DNA of 16,812 nt, taken from Prevotella sp. UBA1705. Lineage in GTDB: Bacteria; Bacteroidota; Bacteroidia; Bacteroidales; Bacteroidaceae. Under the pieces are notes generated by a model that was given only the letters and a program-made list of their open reading frames with translations, did not search any database and was not told where the DNA came from. Below, piece after piece: positions 14,073 through 16,812 of the stretch. The stretch is from NCBI GenBank assembly GCA_002317385.1, contig DCJH01000052.1, forward strand, positions 42,886 through 59,697, given 5' to 3'. Position 1 is the stretch's first letter; every line of letters starts with the position of its first letter. A program made the position numbers and the translations under genes.

Positions 14073-15146
14073 TTATTTCATGAGGTCTTCTGCAATGACC
14101 ACCACCGGTTTGATGAGCTCTTTAGGTTTGCTCCGCATGAGCATCAGGGCCTCTTCCATATGCTCGAAGCCGTTGTAGCGATGAGTGATGAGGTGAGAGA
14201 GGTCGAGGCGTCCGGCCGAAACGAGCTTAGCCAGTTTCTCCATTCTCAGGCGTCCACCGGGCATCAGTCCGCCCACGATGGTCTTGTGGCCCATGCCAAC
14301 GCCCCATTCGCAACGGGGAACCTTGATATATTCGCCACTGCCTAAGTAGTTCACGTTGCCGATAGTGCCACCGGGCTTCAGCACCTTGACAGCATCTTCG
14401 AAGGTGTCTACCGTGCCACCGGCAATCACCACGCGGTCTACGCCACGCCCATTGGTGCGCTTCATGATCTGCTCGGCGATGGGACCGTCATGATAGTCGA
14501 TAATCTCGGATGCGCCGTAAGCCTTGGCAGCTGCTGCGCAAACGGGGCGACTGCCCACTGCATAGATAAACGAAGCACCGCGAAGCTTGGTTCCTGCCAC
14601 AGCCATCAGGCCCACCGGGCCAATGCCGATGACCAGCACCTCGTCGCCCAACTTCACATCGGCCAGTTCAACGCCGTGGAAACCCGTAGGCACCATGTCT
14701 GAGATCATCACGGCCTCTACCGGGTCGATACCCTCGGGAATCAGTGCAAGATTGCCGTCGGCATCGTTCACGTGGAAGTATTCGGCAAACACTCCATCCT
14801 TGAAGTTAGAGAATTTCCATCCGGCCAGCATGCCACCCGAGTGCATGGAGTAGCCAGCCTGTGCCTCAAGCGAGTTCCAGTCGGGAGTGATGGCGGGCAC
14901 TATCACGCGGTCGCCGGGTTTGAAGTCCTTGACCATAGAGCCCACTTCAACCACTTCGCCAGTGGCCTCGTGGCCGAGAATCATGTTTTTCCGGTCGCCG
15001 ATGGCCCCTTCCCAAACAGTGTGGACATCGGATGTGCACGGTGCAACAGCGAGAGGTTTGACAATGGCGTCCATAGGACCGCATGCCGGCCGCTCTTTTT
15101 CAATCCATCCAGCCTTGTTGAGCTCGATCATTGCAAATGCTTTCAT
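14073..15146 (-). CDS. adh: Zinc-dependent NADP-type isopropanol/secondary alcohol dehydrogenase
   Basis: A 357-residue cytoplasmic medium-chain dehydrogenase, strikingly similar along its whole length (from memory) to the Clostridium beijerinckii NADP-dependent isopropanol dehydrogenase. It reduces ketones or aldehydes to secondary or primary alcohols with NADPH. The catalytic zinc ligands are Cys37, His59 and Asp150. The nucleotide-binding glycines are in IGIGPVGL (173-180), and GSRP (198-201) supplies the Ser199-Arg200 pair that gives NADP preference. The start at 15146 gives the family N-terminus MKAFAMIELNK. It has its own promoter at 15253-15284 and a terminator at 14000-14040, so it is a single-gene unit. 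The substrate (acetone, butanone or acetaldehyde) is inferred from the family. Confidence 0.93.
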   Translation of the reverse strand: MKAFAMIELNKAGWIEKERPACGPMDAIVKPLAVAPCTSDVHTVWEGAIGDRKNMILGHEATGEVVEVGSMVKDFKPGDRVIVPAITPDWNSLEAQAGYSMHSGGMLAGWKFSNFKDGVFAEYFHVNDADGNLALIPEGIDPVEAVMISDMVPTGFHGVELADVKLGDEVLVIGIGPVGLMAVAGTKLRGASFIYAVGSRPVCAAAAKAYGASEIIDYHDGPIAEQIMKRTNGRGVDRVVIAGGTVDTFEDAVKVLKPGGTIGNVNYLGSGEYIKVPRCEWGVGMGHKTIVGGLMPGGRLRMEKLAKLVSAGRLDLSHLITHRYNGFEHMEEALMLMRSKPKELIKPVVVIAEDLMK

Positions 15147-15252
15147 AATGGTGTTGTGTTTTAATTAAGTTTAAGGTATAATGGATAATACTGTCGCCGA
15201 GCACCACACACCACCTCTAACACAAAGCCGATGCAGGGTGAATGCGACGGTT

Positions 15253-15284
15253 CAAAAATAAGAAAAGCTCTCCATATCTCCAAA
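15253..15284 (-). promoter_or_regulatory. Bacteroidota-type promoter for the alcohol dehydrogenase
   Basis: On the minus strand TATTTTTG (15253-15260) fits TAnnTTTG and TTTG (15281-15284) lies exactly 20 bp upstream. The -7 box is 106 bp before the ATG at 15146, giving a 5' leader of about 100 nt with no recognised structure. An overlapping alternative -7 box (TAAATTTG, 15281-15288) also exists. Confidence 0.65.
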
Positions 15285-15482
15285 TTTATAAGCATAAAAA
15301 TGCACCTTACTTGCACAATGGGTTGATAGTGTGCATATATTGGGCCAAGAATAGGGTGAAAACGGGGAGAAAAGGTGGGTGATGTGCAAGGAAACGGTCT
15401 ATTTTCTGTGTCGTCGTATCTGTCTGATTCTTACTTGTTTGACAATGCGATATGCGTCGTATTATCCCCTTCTTCTTGAGGA
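15285..15482. other. Gene-poor stretch, nothing recognised
   Basis: Between the dehydrogenase promoter and the repeat cluster no motif, RNA gene or convincing coding region was recognised. A 60-codon plus-strand frame (15379-15561) crosses it, but it has no ribosome-binding or promoter support and looks random. Confidence 0.4.
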
Positions 15483-15632
15483 TTATCCGGGTCGACCAAT
15501 TTCAACTATCACCATGCCTTTTGCCGAGCCCAATGCCTTCAGCAGAAGCTGGAAACCTTGAGGAAAAACGGGTAGATTCTGGCCGCTTTGAAAAGAGGTA
15601 CTAATCGCGCCACGATTAGGTAGAGATCGCAT
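15483..15632 (-). other. 49-codon minus-strand reading frame tied to a repeat cluster
   Basis: A minus-strand frame begins with ATG at 15632, inside the 22-bp repeats, and ends with TAA at 15483-15485. It contains LPVFPQGFQLLL (about 20-31) and KGMVIVEIGRPG (about 38-49), which read like protein rather than noise. It has no recognised family, promoter box or ribosome-binding site. It could be a small repeat-associated gene, the tail of a decayed gene, or a chance frame within a conserved intergenic repeat. It is listed as a sequence feature, not as a confident gene. Confidence 0.3.
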
Positions 15633-15670
15633 GATGATTAGGGCCTAATCGTGAGACGATGAGGTAGAGA
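15601..15670. repeat. Three tandem 22-bp hairpin repeats
   Basis: Units start at 15604, 15626 and 15648, each opening with ATCG, then five variable bases, then (C/T)GAT(T/G)AGG. In the outer two units ATCG and CGAT can pair, so each unit can form a small hairpin. Units one and three are nearly identical outside the loop (GAGGTAGAG-type ends). GATTAGG-G-CCTAATC (15636-15650) is a palindrome across the second and third units. A degenerate fourth unit may begin at 15670. There are too few units and no unique spacers, so this is not a CRISPR array. Confidence 0.6.
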
Positions 15671-15684
15671 TGGCGAATGGAGGA

Positions 15685-15732
15685 ATATGGGGCGTGGAGA
15701 AGGGGGGGATATGGAGCGTGGAGAGATGGGAT
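15685..15732. repeat. 24-bp tandem repeat, two copies
   Basis: ATATGGGGCGTGGAGA (15685-15700) recurs as ATATGGAGCGTGGAGA (15709-15724), matching at 15 of 16 positions with a period of 24. It directly follows the 22-bp hairpin repeats, making a purine-rich repeat tract between the hcp end and the dehydrogenase promoter. Confidence 0.55.
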
Positions 15733-15742
15733 GCAAGGCGCT

Positions 15743-15793
15743 GGAAAATAAGAATCCGGGGCACAACCCCAGCAGTGGAGTCGTGACCCGGAT
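15743..15793 (-). terminator. Terminator-like hairpin after hcp
   Basis: On the minus strand ATCCGGG (complement of 15787-15793) pairs with CCCGGAT (complement of 15754-15760) over a 26-nt loop, followed by TCTTATTTTCC. The inner GGGG-CACAA-CCCC (15758-15770) gives a competing smaller hairpin. Its position, 22-72 bp after the hcp stop, fits a transcript end. Confidence 0.5.
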
Positions 15794-15814
15794 GGACAAA
15801 TTTAAGAAAGCAGT

Positions 15815-16812
15815 TTATGCAGTGATGTATTGCTTGATATCCTCTTCCACGGTGCTGATGGTGCCCAGACCGAAGGTGTCTACAAGCACTTTGAGCACGT
15901 TGGGAGATACGAATCCGGGGAGCGTGGGACCGATGTGGATGTTCTTCACGCCCAGGCTCAGCAGGGCGAGGAGTACGATAACGGCCTTCTGCTCATACCA
16001 AGCGATGTTGAAGAAGATGGGCAGGTCGTTCACGTCCTGTGCCTGGAAGATCTCCTTGAGCTTGAGAGCCACCACAGCCCAGCTATAGGAGTCGTTGCAC
16101 TGACCGGCGTCGAGCACACGAGGAATGCCGTTGATGTCGCCGAGCTGCAGCTTGTTGTAGCGATACTTGGCGCATCCGGAGGTGAGGATCACGGTGTCCT
16201 TGGGCAGGGCCTGGGCAAACTCCTCATAGTAGTTGCGGCTCTTCATGCGGCCGTCGCAGCCTCCCATGACGATGAATTTCTTGATGGCGCCACTCTTCAC
16301 AGCGTCTACAATCTTGTCGGCCAGGGCGAAAACCTGGGCGTGGGCGAATCCGCCTACAATCTCTCCATGCTCAATCTCCGTAGGAGCGGGGCAGGTCTTG
16401 GCGAGCTCAATCACGTCGGTGAAGTCCTTGTGTCCGTCTTCCTTCACCTTGATGCGCTTCCATCCGGGGTAGCCGGCGGCGTTGGTGGTGAACACACGGT
16501 CATTGTATGTAGCCTTGGATGTGGGCGGCACGATGCAGTTGGTGGTGAAGACGATGGGACCGTTGAAGGTCTCAAACTCCTCTTTCTGCTTCCACCAGGC
16601 GTTTCCGTAGTTTCCTGCCAGATGCTTGTACTTCTTTAGTTGAGGATAATAATGTGCAGGCAACATTTCGCTGTGAGTATATACATCTACTCCTGTACCC
16701 TCTGTTTGTTCCAATAACTCTTCCAGGTCTTTCAAGTCATGTCCGCTGATTAATATACCCGGATTATTGCGTACACCGAGACTCACTTGTGAGATTTCCG
16801 GATTTCCGTAGC
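15815..16812 (-). CDS. hcp: Hybrid cluster protein (Hcp), C-terminal part
   Basis: The last 331 residues of hydroxylamine reductase-type Hcp; the 5' end lies beyond the right edge. The frame stays open to the edge (YGNPEISQ precedes the internal GTG at 16786), so that GTG is not the start. The hybrid Fe-S-O cluster ligands are all visible in fragment numbering: His24 (SGHD), Glu48 (HSEM), Cys92 (TTNC), Cys185 (GGCDGR), Cys213 (SGCAKYR), Cys238 (AGQC), Glu273 and Lys275 (WYEQK). Their spacing matches the Desulfovibrio vulgaris protein apart from one residue. Hcp acts in the anaerobic cytoplasm on nitric oxide or hydroxylamine and in protein S-nitrosylation. The N-terminal Fe-S cysteines and the promoter are outside the window. 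The stop is followed by a terminator-like hairpin. Confidence 0.95.
   Translation of the reverse strand, partial: YGNPEISQVSLGVRNNPGILISGHDLKDLEELLEQTEGTGVDVYTHSEMLPAHYYPQLKKYKHLAGNYGNAWWKQKEEFETFNGPIVFTTNCIVPPTSKATYNDRVFTTNAAGYPGWKRIKVKEDGHKDFTDVIELAKTCPAPTEIEHGEIVGGFAHAQVFALADKIVDAVKSGAIKKFIVMGGCDGRMKSRNYYEEFAQALPKDTVILTSGCAKYRYNKLQLGDINGIPRVLDAGQCNDSYSWAVVALKLKEIFQAQDVNDLPIFFNIAWYEQKAVIVLLALLSLGVKNIHIGPTLPGFVSPNVLKVLVDTFGLGTISTVEEDIKQYITA

Noticed and set aside
15601..15670. CRISPR array
   Set aside because: There are only three degenerate 22-bp units, directly abutting without unique spacers, and no cas genes are visible.
15815..16786. A complete 323-residue protein starting at GTG 16786
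   Set aside because: The frame continues upstream to the window edge with Hcp-like sequence, and a full Hcp is about 550 residues, so this is an interior codon of a cut-off gene.

Overview
The window looks like ordinary chromosome from a Bacteroidota bacterium, most likely a Prevotella relative with moderate G+C content (by eye, not counted). Several things point that way. There are -7 boxes of the TAnnTTTG type, in the clearest cases with a TTTG/TTG-like element 20 bp upstream. Shine-Dalgarno sequences are weak. The TonB-dependent receptor has an N-terminal carboxypeptidase-like domain, and there is a DUF4153-type membrane protein. The partial tRNA lacks an encoded CCA. I saw no phage, plasmid, integrase, transposase, CRISPR or toxin-antitoxin genes.

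Layout, left to right. Positions 1-99 hold the 3' end of a tRNA and a hairpin. A small Cys-rich membrane protein and an lrgA-lrgB pair follow on the plus strand. A clear promoter (1553-1584) then drives a likely operon: a WG-repeat-like protein, an LTA-synthase-type membrane phosphotransferase with a non-ATG start, a PAP2 phosphatase overlapping it by one base, and the tRNA methyltransferase TrmO. TrmO converges on the minus-strand group GH28 polygalacturonase-tatA-tatC, and the trmO and tatC coding ends overlap by 24 bp. Upstream of GH28 is a minus-strand SDR oxidoreductase, then a roughly 410-bp non-coding element bounded by inverted repeats (8979-9390), then a DUF4153-like membrane protein. 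That gene is divergent from a TonB-dependent receptor with an unusual CxxC in its plug. The receptor converges on a zinc, NADP-type isopropanol dehydrogenase at a strong hairpin. The last gene is the C-terminal 60 percent of hybrid cluster protein (hcp), which runs off the right edge.

How the genes fit together. The 1643-5554 genes suggest envelope polyphosphate or glycerophosphate chemistry: a sulfatase-fold phosphoglycerol/phosphoethanolamine transferase beside a lipid-phosphate phosphatase. TatA and TatC form a minimal twin-arginine translocase. The ADH and Hcp suit an anaerobic fermenter facing nitrosative stress.

I did not find a convincing new multi-gene system. The least explained structures are non-coding: the inverted-repeat element at 8979-9390, and the region at 15483-15732, which has three 22-bp hairpin repeats, a 24-bp tandem repeat and a 49-codon minus-strand reading frame ending in it. 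The CxxC in the receptor plug and the uncharacterised WG/LTA-synthase/PAP2 operon are the best protein-level leads.
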